64,000 nt of DNA from Pomacea canaliculata (lineage: Eukaryota > Mollusca > Gastropoda > Architaenioglossa > Ampullariidae). The notes below the pieces were generated by a model. The model was not told where the DNA came from, ran no database searches, and saw only the letters and a list, made by a program, of their open reading frames with translations. Numbering within the stretch: position 1 is the first letter of the stretch; every line of letters starts with the position of its first letter. Location: positions 21,574,720-21,638,719 of the forward strand of contig NC_037593.1 of assembly GCF_003073045.1 (NCBI RefSeq), written 5' to 3'. Positions 24,201 through 46,091 of the stretch are shown piece by piece. The position numbers and the translations under genes were made by a program.

Positions 24201-25169
24201 TGTTTGAAAGAAATCTTTAAGAAACTTAAAGCAGATACTAAATAATTGACATGTTTCACTTGCTTGTTCTGAAAGATTTCCACTACTTGTTGTTGAAAGT
24301 ATTAACTGTGTAAAACTCAGCAGCGGCATATGTGTGCGAGAATAGCAGAAAATTTATTCTAATGCCATTTATGCTTTTTTATAAGACCCCCCCCCCCCGA
24401 AAAAAAAAAAAAAAAAAACCCTACAATACTTTAGTGAAAAATGTTCGAAGCATTTTTGTCCGAGTCTGTTTATTTATGTGGGTAAAAATTGTATCATAAA
24501 CAGATTAAAAGCTCTTTAATGCTGGTCGATTTCTGTTTCCCATTTTAAATTCGACTTGTCGTAGAAACTAATGCATTGTCTCAAATCTTATAAATTTTAT
24601 ATTAAAATAAACTCCATCTTCTTCCTATGTTATACACTTTTTCTGGACAATCGTTCAAGTTTCACACTTCTATCAATTTGTATTTATTATGTAACAAAAA
24701 ATGGAGAAAACTCTAATCATATGTCAAATTAATTTAAAATGAAAGATTAATACTTAGATTAAGCACTAAAATCTTAAAATTTGACTGTCCAGTTTAATTA
24801 CATACAATATTGGTAGAACTATTTTATGCTGTCCACTGCATCGTTAATTTAGCTTAGTTTTGTAGCTATTACACCTGGCAGTATTGTCCGTCTCGGTGTA
24901 CTATTTTTCATTATAACCATAGAAACTGGGAATATCTTTACTGTGTTTACATTTAAGACTTTGTTGATCATCAGGCATGTGTGGAGTGGGCGTGTAGCGG
25001 TTTTCCAAAGCCCGGTGCTGACAAGGACAAGAACTGTAACGCCCTGGCGGAAGCCATTGACGACTGCAGGCGGTTCCCGGGTCTGAAGGAGAAGATCGAC
25101 GAGAGCAAGTGCTACACCGGCCTCCGCTGGGTGCAGTCGGAACGCGAGGACGACTGTCCGAGTCTCTGA
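21262..25169 (+). CDS. Secreted VWD/C8-type cysteine-rich protein
   Basis: Exons: 21262-21313, 22009-22265, 22801-23066, 23487-23604, 23865-24027, 24975-25169, about 349 codons. The first 17 residues (MRILFTVLVWTAVILGL) form a signal peptide. Residues about 20-240 resemble a von Willebrand D-type beta domain, with CYGEKGKDLYQFSGEKITVE and CKYNAIRSQVCGGYKLTITN. The C-terminal part has C8-like cysteine spacing: TKTCPDDAARQLAVSYCWPI, NCLSKYTYDI, ACVEWACSG, KNCNALAEAIDDC. VWD-C8 pairs are found in extracellular mucins, vitellogenins and other matrix proteins; the role here is unknown. Exon 3 reads through only if one extra base in an A-rich run (22935-22945) is ignored. All other exons join cleanly, so this may be a sequencing error. 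Confidence 0.75.
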
Positions 25170-25512
25170 GTTAAAGGTCGTATGTACCCCTACTCGACCT
25201 ACCCTGGGTGACGACTGACGCCTGCGTACCGGCAAGAGCTCAGTTCCGATCAAACAGCATCCCGACTTCAGCAACTATTCACTGCATATGGCGACTTGTT
25301 TAGAAACATCAGACTGACCTCGCTTTACATTGAATCCTCCATAAACTTCAGCTCCTGTAACAACCACGACTACAATCACCCAAAACGCTCGTCCACATAC
25401 CCAGGCACGCACACACTTGATATGTTACTCTGTAACGTTCTGAATTTTTATTCTTTTTCCAAGAGACTTTAAATTAGTGGTCTTGATGTATTCATTGAAA
25501 AAATGAAGAAGA

Positions 25513-25518
25513 AATAAA
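25513..25518 (+). terminator. Poly(A) signal of the VWD/C8 gene
   Basis: AATAAA about 345 bases after the stop codon, in AT-rich DNA following a cysteine-free, stop-rich stretch. It gives a 3' UTR of ordinary length. Confidence 0.5.
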
Positions 25519-25519
25519 A

Positions 25520-27637
25520 CGTAATGTGCAGTGATATTCAGTGTTTTTGGGTTATATTTAGTGTTCTCCTCTTTACATATATTCGCACACATATATTCCT
25601 GTCTGCGCGTGAATGTGTGGAGATAGGTGTGTGTGCGTGCGGTGCGCGTGTTTGCTGTAAGTACGGACTATCGATATTTTTTAATCGCGTGTCTGCGCGC
25701 TCGCTAGTGCGTGTGCTTGCACACGTTAATACATCTTTCACGAAATAAAACAATTATGAATAAGTTATTTTAAAATACGTCTTCGATCGTACATTTATTT
25801 ACAACGTAAAATCAATTACATGTATGTGAGGATATTTTGCGATATGTTTAACTGAAGCTGTGTCTGTTGACTACGAATGCCTGTCTTTCTCTGCTTATGC
25901 ACCTCATGTCTATCACACCTGCCTCTCCAGCATGCAGCACTTAATTGTTGTCTTGGGTTTGGACACTTGTGTTAAGGGCTTTGTGACCAGCTTTCTCCCC
26001 AAAGCTTGATGAATTCAGTGATAAGTATTGTACAGATTAAGATTATGAAAACCTTCTTGCCATTATTTCTAGGTATAAATTGTGGTGCCGTGTTTTAATC
26101 CCTTTCATTTCGATTTTGCATTCAACTTGTATGCAATGACAAGAAAATATGTCCAGAATTACTAAGATAAAAGATATTCAGAAAAGCTGTGCACTGCTCA
26201 ACAATGAGTTTGTGAACTGCAAGAAATGAGGAAGGGCAATATGTAGCTTTTAAACCCATCAGTTTTAGACCTATTAGTGAAACATCAGCATGGAATAAAC
26301 AATTTCTTATATCACAAAATGTCATTTGAACACAAGCAATCAGATTTCATCACAACCAATAATCGTCTGACATACTTGACAAAAGTTTAAATCATATTGG
26401 TCAATTTAGTTGAAGACTTATGTATAGATTTTAGGTCTGCATGTAGTACAGGGATATGTGGGGGAAATAAACTTTGATAATTATTTCAATGAACAAAATG
26501 CGTTTTAATTAACACATTTTTTTAACATATTGGTCGCATAAGTATACATATTGTTTTTAATTACAAATACCATGCATGTCTATATTGATTAATAAGAATC
26601 AAAAATTGTCAATTTGTTTTTAATAGAAACTTCTGTACATAGCGATCTTGTGACAGCATTGTTAAGTTATGCAAATAGTAAGAACAAAAGAGTCTGATCT
26701 AGATAGGAGTGAAACACCTTGATGAAAAGCTCTCAACATGTTCTACAGAGATGCTTAGTCTTTAATGCATGTTAAAAGATAATGCACGGAGATAATGATC
26801 TATGTCATTGAAATAAGAACAGAGCTTCATTTTCATCAGCACTTCTTGTGAAAAAGAAAACTTGTTATGACGTAGCTGGTAGATGCATAATTAGCAAGGA
26901 ATCTCTTTATTAATAATTTACTAGAAGCCCATGGCACATGGGAGGAAATTTAGCACCAATAAATTCTAAAGAGAGAAATTGGAAATACTGCTTCAAATGA
27001 TTTAAGCTCAGCTTAACAACACTTATTCTCAACCAAACTTTACACAAAAAATTATTTTCCAAAAACAGTATAAACTTAAACCTTTATATGCTGGTATCTT
27101 GAAAGTAGTACAAGCTCAAACACTTTTACTCCAGACAATCTATTCTCTCACAAAAGAAAATCTGGAGTATGAGGAGAGTTTGAAATGGGGGACGAAGTTC
27201 TCATGGTCACATACCTGCATGTACACACAGGATAACACTGGAAAACTGGTGTTAAATTTTGATTTGATGAATGCCAGAAAGAAATAACAATAAAATTTGA
27301 AAGTGAACTGGTGAATAAAGACACAAAATACTGTTAACTTTTCAGTTCCAAATGTAAGAAAGCAAACTGAGGAGACAAGAAAAAAAAAAAGTGCAGTAAA
27401 TGAAAATGTAAACAGATCTGAATTTTATATTATAAACTATGTAGAACTAGCACAATTTTCACATTCCAAAAATAATATCCTCTTTATCTCTACATACATT
27501 GTATGCCTATTGCAAGTTGACATCTGATAAATACTAAACTTCCCATTTAAAAATGTTAAATGTTAAATTTCAAAGCATACAATCATATTACACAGTGATG
27601 ACTAGAATCAAACCTTATCAGCTAGCTGGGTTTGCAC

Positions 27638-27671
<34 letters not shown>

Positions 27672-30600
27672 TAGGGATAGTAGATTCCAGACCAAACACC
27701 CACCCAACACTTGGTCCAAAAAAAAACAAACAAAAAAAACCAACACAAAAACAAACCACATACATCACCCCACCCATACAAAAACAACCCCCCACCCCCA
27801 ACAGCAGTGTACTTTTGCTTTATCTGCATTTCAAATTCTTTTGTGAAGGAATGTTACATCATCAAAAAATATCAGTAAAAACTAACCCAAGTCACCTACA
27901 GCTGAAAACCCTAACAGTACCTGCAGCAACAAAGTCCCAGGCACTTGCAAAAGGGTCAGACAAATATTATAATAAAGCAGTCACTCATGATGTTTCCAGT
28001 AAAGAAATACAACAAAGCTGAATAGGAAAGGAACTGAAATATTTAGTGCCAAATAAGCAGCCAAATCTTGAGGTCTGTCCAAGTGCAGAACTGGCTATGA
28101 CTCTCACTGGAAGTGAAGTTTTAGTTGTTGGTCATAGGCAAATTTGGAATAAATGTTAAAGTCAGCGTCATGAAACTTATCTGCTGTTGAGCTGATCTAA
28201 TATTGTCTTCTGCATTAATTGAAAAAAAGGCACAGTACAGCAGCACTCTAGGAAGGTCAATTATATATAAAAATATCCCAACTGCTTTGTTTATTAAAAG
28301 AAAACAACTCCCCCACCCTCTCCCCTCTGTTCAATCTGCTCAACTCTACTCCCCTCTTGTCCCAATACCTGTGTTCAAGCACATTATTTCTATAATTGCC
28401 TCATCACCTTTGTTTCTGGTGTCACATTATACATTTGTACCAAAATTTGCAGACCTTTTGAAAAAAAAAACACCCTGATAATCAGAAATCTTGAATACAG
28501 TAAAAAAAAAAAACTTTGCTAAAATTCTAAATTTGAAAAACTTAATAAATCTCCTCATTATCTAAATTATAGCCATTTCAAAACCATTCAAGTCACTGCT
28601 GCCTCATTTTTCCAGCAGGTTATGAAAAATAAGCTCTATACTGCCCATAAATTTCTTACACTCAAGCCTAGACCACTGATCCAATATTCTCAGCCATTCA
28701 CCACTAACCATTATATTAAAATGGAATGCCAGTTAGGTTTCATGCATTTACAACACGATAACTTCAGAAGAGTTTATCCTACCTAGGTCCAAGGTTACAA
28801 CTATGTAAGATGTGATGCTTTATAAAATTACCTTAAAGGTCTCCCCAACTGGTACATTTTGTATTTTATCATACAATAACACATCAAAAAGGTGGTTTCT
28901 CAAAGCATGAGCCTAAATCTGCCAGTTCATTCACTTTAAGGAAACCAGAGCATCATAAAACATGTTCATGACTTTTTGACACCTTTCAGCATTGTATGCC
29001 ATCCAAAACATTTTTATCGATACATTTACAGCACTTTAACTAAAAATGCTTCAACAGGACAAGTTTTATCAACATATTAACGATATACTTCTAACCGAAT
29101 AAAGCTTTCTTAAGTGAACCATGTAAGTTTAAAAGGCACTGTACAGATCTATTCGCACATTTGTGCAAGTTCTACACATTTTATAGGCATTCATAGTGCA
29201 AATAGCTTTGCTGTTATGCTGAAAGTGCTGTTGGGAATAAACAGCTCCAGCATTTATTAATGACATACATTGATATTATATATTTTGCATAGATCTATTT
29301 GGCACGGTGTTACACAGGATATAAAATCACTGTACAATGCTAGATATTTATCACACTTGTAGTCAAACTGTCCGGAAATGTCTTAGTTGAACAAACAGCA
29401 TTTCAGAACTCAGGAAAAAATCCCAGTCTCTTGTACACAAGCACATTACATATAAAACTGATGAGAAACAAGAACATTTTCAAATTATCTAAGAATGATC
29501 AGATCCACAAGTTTGCCAAGGTCTTAACAAAGAAGTTATAGATAAGACCCTGCTTTGTCTCGTCAGCCCTGTTCACTGTATGTGCCTCTGCAGCACACCC
29601 AAATTCTAAAAAATGCTTACACCTTCACTGAATACTGAAATTAGCTCAGAAAAGTTAATTTTAAGGTGATTTTTCACCAAATAGATTAGAAGAAGCACAT
29701 GCACTGGTATTCCATGAAATAACGTGCACACACATGCACATGCAAGTGATTATGTGTAAATGAGGCTAGAAAGCTTACAACCAGTCATCTTGAAATAGGC
29801 CTGAAATCAAACCTAATATGGGTAGTTTGGCAGACAAACAAAGCTTTTCAAATGACTAATATTAACTTACAAATAGCTGTCCTTATTGGTAGCTAATGAT
29901 AATATCTTGGGTTCTGGCATTAATACCATGGTAAAAGTTAGGTATCCTTCCCATTCTGGCAATCACATAATTCTTTCTGCAAGTAGCCATTTGTACAATA
30001 CCTTGTTGAATTTGATGAGTATTTCCTTTTTGTGCAATTATCCATAAGCATCAGAGTGAGCAGGTGTTGAGCTTCAAGACTCATGCAGCATAGCTCAAGA
30101 TGTTTTTTTGTTTTTACAAAGATCTTTACAGAAGGAATGAACTTTAGTCCTACTCAGTAATTTCGAGCAGTAGGATCCAGCTGCCATGTTCATCTCCTGC
30201 AGCATGTGTCACTAGTAAGTTTGTAGACAAGGAGATTTAGACAGGTATCAGTTCAACATTTTCACATAATTTTCTTCTATATCAAGCTTGGATGGCACAT
30301 TTATAGGGCCCTAAACAAAGGCTACATAAGACCTGGAAAATATCTGATGCTAGTTCACCAATAATTTTATAAACATCAGTTGATTTCACAATATCCCCCA
30401 ATGTGAAGCTTTGAAGTGGTGTTAATCACCTGTAAATTTCCACCGTTTGCCTTAAAGAGGGGCATTGGACATTTGTTGAATAGGCCTGAAGTTTATTTTT
30501 CTGTAAAGTCCTTGCAAGAAAAAAATTTATGCTTAGCTGTGGTACTAATACAGGGTTAGGGTTATAAATATAAATATATGTGCCTTTCCAAAAATATCTT

Positions 30601-32941
30601 TCAGAAACAATACTCCAAACTTCTGATACATGTTGTTTGCATATTACATACATTGGCTTTTTTTGCGCATCTTTTATCCTGCTTGACTAATGTTAACATC
30701 CATTTCATGATTTAAATTTTTTTAACTGTTGTTTAATCTGAGCAAATGTACTGTAACCACCATAGCAAGTGCATATTCTATTTGTGATGCTATGCCATAC
30801 AATCTTCTATTCATTTTATTATTAAAACTAAGCACAGATCCATTTCTGCATGACTATTGAATACAACAGTAAAATTCCTATTAAACAGCTCTTTATCAAA
30901 GCCAAACAATGCAAATGAAAACTGTTTTTCAAACTGTCACAATTTACAAAAACTAGCTCTCAATAACTAGATGGAGATTTTTAAAATATTCTATAATTTT
31001 CTATGCCACTCAGGCAAAGTTTATAGACAGTAGGCAGATGTGGTCCCAGGAAGTTAAGGAATGGAAGTAAAAACTGTCAGACAAAATATTCCCAGTTTTA
31101 GAGGATTTTATAAAATTATCTCTATTTAAAGCTTTGCACCACAAGATATTGAAAACTGCAAAAAGTGCTTTACTTGCTTTCTCTCTCTCATTAAAACAAA
31201 GATGATCCTAATACTATTATTAGTATTAATGATCTTGACTTATACATGATGCACATGTCTACATTAATGATGAATGACAATAAATGTACACCTTATAAAT
31301 GTTTGTCATGTTAAACATAAAATCCACATTGCTATGGACAAATTCTATTTATAGCTTGATGAGATACCAGTAAATATTATTAAAACCATAATTTTTATAC
31401 TTTATACCTTTATACTGAAATAAAGCAACAAGCTAAAGCAAAAATAAAAATCTTCAAGGCAAAAATGGCAACTTTTAAATCTGAAGAATTTTCAGAAGTG
31501 TCTGAAATGGAACATCTCCCCAGTCAAAGACAGCAAGAAATCAATAATTATAACATTTTAAAATGTAGACTAAGTAACATAAAAGGGCAATTATTTACTC
31601 TGCATCGTAAACTCAAAGCACCAATGTCTACAATTAGCATGCACAGACTACGTTGTAGATTCTGAAATGACAATTCCTTACACTGTAAGACTATTATGTT
31701 TTGGCGGGTAGGGGTGTGCTTTTATTGTACTTACATTGTTCATGGTCAATGACAAGTTCAAGTAACTAGTTCAAGAACAAATCTAAACGCTGAGAAAGCC
31801 TCCACAGCTATTTTACACGTAAATGTGCTTGTGTAAGAATGAATTCTGCATGTTCACATGCCCTTATGGCATATAATACTTATTTTAAAAATTGCCAGCA
31901 TTTGTTCAGCAGAATAAATCAAATTTTACAGTTTTAGCAATCCACATTGCCAACAATGGATTACTTCTTCCCAATTTTTCACATGCAGCCAGCCTATTAA
32001 AAAAAAAAACTCAACCGTGATTTAATTGTGGTACATAGTGAAGCAGAAGTATTTTATAAAATAATGGAGTAGATGCAGCTCAAAACAGAACAGACGGAAT
32101 GAAGTCATGAGCTATGATTAACACCCTTTCTAGTGTTTACAAAGAAATTGCACTTGGAACTGCTGTCTTTAGATATATATATATATGCTAACCCACCAAA
32201 TTAGCTCTCAGATTACTGGCATATGAAGTACCTAGCCAAGACACATACAGGGTCATACACAACTGCCTCTGGTCACTCGCACCAAACAGGATTATGTGAC
32301 AGGCAGATAACACTGCAGTGGCCACATCACGATGAAGTAAACCACAGATTACCACAATCTTCTTAACAAGTATTTTCTGGTAGAGGTAAATAAGGAATAT
32401 AAGTATTGATCATAATGTTCTTTTCTTTTACTATACCAATGCTCTAATGATGACTAGGTTTTGACTTCAGTATCAAGAAGTATTTCAGTATGGCTGACAT
32501 GGGAGAATGATTATCAGCATCTTTTAGGAATGAGTGACCAGCTGCTTTCAGGGAAAACAATTTTTGTAACAGTTGAAAAGGCAAAAAGGCACTTTAGTGA
32601 CTCATGCTGACTTGTGCTTTTTTTTAAGAAAAAGTCCAATTCAAAAACCTTAGTGACAAACATGGATAAAAGAAATGTTTCAGTGGAAAGAAATTCTGAG
32701 AACCTGAATATGTTAGAGTATATAGAGGTAGATTGTTTCTTAGGTTTGATGAAAATAAGCTGCCAATAAATATGAGTCAATGAAATATAGTTTTGTACAC
32801 TGGCATAAATTTTTTTAAACAAAATAATAAAAACAAAAATTAGCATTCTAGCACAGATCAAGGGCAAAAATAAAGGCACTAAAAATGAAGGCAACCAGGG
32901 TAGGGGCGCTCAAGTGGTGTTCTCAGCTCCATCTTTTCTGT
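25520..32941. other. Gene-free 7.4 kb, possibly the long 3' UTR of the zinc-finger gene
   Basis: Uniform AT-rich DNA with no coding exon that I can support on either strand. Low-complexity patches include an A run with A-rich DNA at 27641-27740 and a TA run near 32172-32185. From about 26.9 kb to 32.9 kb there is no recognisable transposon end. Several TTTATT strings (AATAAA on the minus strand) occur, for example near 29252, 28287 and 26904. This would suit a long 3' UTR with alternative ends for the minus-strand zinc-finger gene. That is inference only. Confidence 0.4.
27641..27669. repeat. Poly(A) run
   Basis: Twenty-nine consecutive A residues, followed by A- and C-rich low-complexity DNA to about 27800. 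Open frames across it in both directions are artefacts. Confidence 0.95.
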
Positions 32942-41827
<8,886 letters not shown>

Positions 41828-42129
41828 TTTGGGAGCTACAATAGAGATGTTTGATCTAGGTTATGGGCACTCCCTCTCTAGCAACCAGTGCAGATCTTCA
41901 GAAATAGAAATTCATTTTTTGCAACAACAGAAAAGAGTATCCTTTTGCAACATTTACATATCTAAGACTACAACTCACATTCTGCTCCACTGTAGAGCCA
42001 CAAAGAATCTGAAGATAAATAAGCTTATAACACTTCCATGGATAATGTCTCAGCTGACAAAAACCAATACTCCTAAGTATTTTCTCTACATTCTGAATAG
42101 TAAAACTGAAAATTAAATAAAAACTTATT

Positions 42130-44560
42130 ATTTCATGCATATTTGGGCAAAGATGCTTCAGCCATCTCCAGCTCCAAAAGCATGACGAGACAAAATGTCG
42201 TCTTCTCTGAACAGTACAGATCCAATAGATGGAAAGTTTGTTCCCTGCAACAAGTGGGTGATCAAAGAGCAGTTTATTAAAAACAGAAAATCAGTATTAA
42301 TTTAGAGCTTCACCATTAGCTTTTCAGTTTTAAATTCTTTTAGCATGCAATGCTGTGTCAACAAACAGGTATATATATATATGTGTGTGCGAAAGAGAGA
42401 GAGATTGTGTGAACCTAAACAGGAAATAAGTAACATGTTAGTAAATTAGTAAAGGGCCCCTTCCTTTTCAAAAGGCATTTTTTTTCACTAATGATACTTT
42501 TCTTGCTGGGGTTTTTTGTTTGCCAGTGAAGAGTATCTAGCTGCCTTAAGTCCTACTGAAAGTCTGTGATGTGATGTATGCCCACTTTGGCGGCTATTAG
42601 TTCTGGATCTTGAAGGCAATGAATGAAATATGCTGCAATATACAATATCAATATTTTTCCACGGTATCAACCCTTCATATTATCATGTCTCTCTAAACAC
42701 GATAAAGATTAAAGAAAGCATCTGAAGAAAGCATATTACACTGTAAGCAATACTATGTCCAAAAAATTTAGCAGCATCTGATCATCCCCAAACTTGTCAG
42801 CACCAAGCCATTTTGATTGACGAGAACTCCTTTTACTACAGACTTCCTCACTATTTACAAATTCATACAATTTAATCTGTAAATATGTTCTGTCTGATGT
42901 GCCTTTGCTTAACAATGTTACTTCTCTGGATTTTGTTTTATGATCGCTTTGTTTACTTTGGTGTCTCCTGTTGCCTTGTACTCTCTGTTACACTGTATAC
43001 CTCTGTTTTTTTTAAAGTTCTATGACTGAGCTAACTCATTTCCAGTTGTAGATCCCTTCTTCCACCAACAGCCTCTTCAGTCTGGAACATCTGGTCTGAG
43101 ATTTCTTTCGCTGATATACTGTCTCTATTTCTCTACAGTTATAACATTTTGTTTCTGAGCTATAGGCTATGCACTCTTCACATTTTTCTATGACTAAATT
43201 TTCTGATGTGTATTTAGAATTTGGCTCCTAAATTAATGAGTTTGTGCCCCTAGCAGTTATTATTATTGCATCTTGTTCGTGTAAAGCACTTTAAAGCCCC
43301 CCCTTCCCTTTTCTGATGGTAGAAAAAGACATAGAAATCACATTATATTGTAATTATTTATTATTAGTGCAATCATTAATTAATATTCACTGAGCTATAT
43401 TTAAAAACATGCCACATCACTGTCTACAAAGAGCATATATATATATGAAAACTACTAAACAGATATGCAAATGCCATCCTGGCCATCTTATCAAGCCATG
43501 AGCTGATATTTACCTTGCTAAGAATTAGTGATGACAGACTGAAAATGGCCAAACCTCCCAAATCATGCATGGCTATGGGTAATGCTGTTTTTATGCGCAG
43601 CTTTATTTATGGTTTTTGAAAAATATATCTGATTTAATATTTATATTGTAACTGTACAATTTACATTACACAATTTTCTGGATATTTACTTAAAGACAGT
43701 ACATTTTTAATTTTTAAACAGTGACATAAGTTAATGACAGCCTTTTCCCACCATCTCGTGCTTCGTATGATACACGAATGTACTAACTCCACCCCTTGGA
43801 TTTAAACTGCAACTATCATAGCATCTTCTGTGGGTCTCCGTCTCGCCAATTCCATTAAATTGATTTTTTTTTTAACGCTATCGACAAAGCGTCACCATTC
43901 CTTACATTCTTATCAATTGCAAATTTTTTTATCCATTTAAAAAAAATGAACAGTCAACAATGCCCACCAGTGAACAAAGTGTTGTCTTGTTCAAAAAGAC
44001 GGGGGGGTCAGACGCAGTCAAGTGACCCCGATGCGCCATTGTTGTGATTTCGTCGTTTCGATTTTAAAAGAAAAAAAAGTATTTAAAACAGCTCAGAAAC
44101 TTTCTTAAGTGAACTTATATCCAAAAACACGTCTTACAATCTTACAGATACGTCTCCCAGTATGTAATGCAAACTCCTAAACGACAAAGACAAAGGATGA
44201 GTCGCCACCATCAGCGACAACCACCACCGCCATCGTCACAGCCAGCGTCATCTCTGTACTGCAACGAACGGCCTAGCAGCAGTTCGCAAACTTTTCACGA
44301 CTCTCAATCTATCCTGCCTGTACCTGATACTCGCTTAGATTTTATTCAAAATTAATTCAGATCAAATGATACTTACATAACACGCTTGTTGCCCACTTTC
44401 TACAATTTAGATTTACTCAAAATTTAACTTTCGCGTCTGTTACTCTAGAGAGAAAAGAGAGCGAGGGGTGGGGGGAAGAGTGTGCAAAGGAGTTGTTTCC
44501 CTTGTTTTCCGGTTTCTTTGTCGATGGAAAAGTAGACGACAAGCTACGGATTTCTTTTTT
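42130..44560 (-). promoter_or_regulatory. Probable 5' exons and promoter region of the zinc-finger gene
   Basis: Acceptor-like sequence with TTGTTGCAG near 42247 and an exon-like stretch to about 42170 suggest an untranslated or alternative leader exon. A second possible exon lies at about 42490-42630. DNA at 44020-44360 is richer in CG than its surroundings and could be the promoter. None of these boundaries can be proved from the sequence alone, and the rest of this stretch shows no gene. Confidence 0.3.
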
Positions 44561-46087
44561 TTTTTAACAGTAAAGGTGAAATCCAAGATAAATATCGCGG
44601 TAAACTTAGAGTTTTGGGTTTGATGTATACACAGGGTTAACTGGTATGTATAATCTAGCGTTTGTTTGCCAAAGCATACAGTGTGTATCTGAAGATGACG
44701 CAGTGGAACCGTTTTTTAAAAGGTCTGTAGATCATACGCTGGGTACAGATCAGTGGTATAAATGCATTACTCGCCATGTTAAATTACGTTAAGAGAAATA
44801 TCGAGTACGATCCCATCAAATAGAGGGGAATGAAGTTGAGTAGATTAAATAGACCGCGGAGAGTAATGTCTAATGAACTCCCTTTAATGACCTTGTGCTG
44901 GACGTATTTTGTGGGGTTTTGTTGTTGTTGTTGTTGCTGTTGCTGTTGTTGTTTCGCTATGCTTTTTAAAAAAAAAACATGTATGTTGCTGGAAAAGGGT
45001 CGATTGTGACCTTTCGGTGGTTGCATTAAATGGAGAATCAATCTAACGAAAGCAGGGTTTTATACTTGTTTTGCTATGAGATCGGTTCCCATCTCTTCCC
45101 TGTTGTTTTTATTTACTCACCCCGTACAAGGAATCGCCTGCCAATTTAATGTCTGGACCAACTATGTGCCGAAAACTCCACAAACCAGCGCGTCAAGCTG
45201 TCGTTTATTTCTTTGGTCCATTACATTTTCTTTCCTTTACATGAGGGCGAGTCTTAGAATACCTTATTGATAATGTCAGTGGACCAGTGAAGTCTTCCCA
45301 ATTCTGAAAGCTTTGTTGTGTATTTGTGATCGTTAATAACAAATGTGTATACATGCGTATACAATATGTATTGAGTCAGCTGGGAACAACTAAGAGCTAC
45401 GTATCTTTTATCATCCCATTTGTCATTCTGTAGACATAACGTTTGCATGTTATGTTGCGTGTGTCCATTTAGATATGTGTTCTTATTATTCTGTCTGTGC
45501 GTTTACATTTTTTATCAAGGGCTTTGATGAAGGGATAAAGTTAACTTTAAAATTAACTTGGTTATTATATTTCAGACAAATAACGTGAAATATATTGCTG
45601 AGATTTGTGCCTAGCACCACCAATAATACCATGATTTATATAAACCAAATCAGTTTTGTATTTTAATTGCTGGGAACAATTGACACTTTACACCTAAGGC
45701 ATTATAAACTTCATAATTATAAATTGTATATGCATTTGTGCATTATGTGATGATAGTTGTTTTATGATCTGCTCTACCTAGGGTAAGGTGGTGCAGGGAA
45801 TTATCATGGTTTGTGCCTATAAGCAGTACCTCATCAGTCTTCGAGTATCATAGAGCTTTTCCTCCAAATGTCCAGGTTTCCTAATCCAATTTTATGGGAA
45901 TTATTTTAAACATTTTGACATACTTGTATTGTTTCCTTGCAATTTTGTTAACTGCTTATTAAAATTTGAAAATAGCACACAAACACACACATATAAAAGT
46001 AATTTAAAGACATTTATTCTTGATTTGTTTAGCATATTTATTCTCTGCTCATTTGCCTATCCAATGCTTTAAAGCTGATATTAGGGT
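44361..46087. other. Intergenic stretch
   Basis: No supported gene. It holds a GTT/GCT microsatellite at 44921-44955 that produces a polyglutamine open frame on the minus strand, an artefact. Otherwise it is AT-rich unique DNA. Confidence 0.5.
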
Positions 46088-46091
46088 TTAA

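Noticed and set aside
27608-28021. Open frames around a poly(A) run on both strands
   Set aside because: Low-complexity A- and C-rich DNA gives polylysine or polyphenylalanine; no conserved motif.
44167-44355. 62-codon plus-strand open frame rich in Q, P and S
   Set aside because: It falls in the CG-richer probable promoter of the minus-strand zinc-finger gene. No splice partner or domain was found, though it cannot be fully excluded.
44784-45041. Minus-strand open frame with polyglutamine
   Set aside because: The run is a GTT/GCT microsatellite and flanking sequence is not protein-like.
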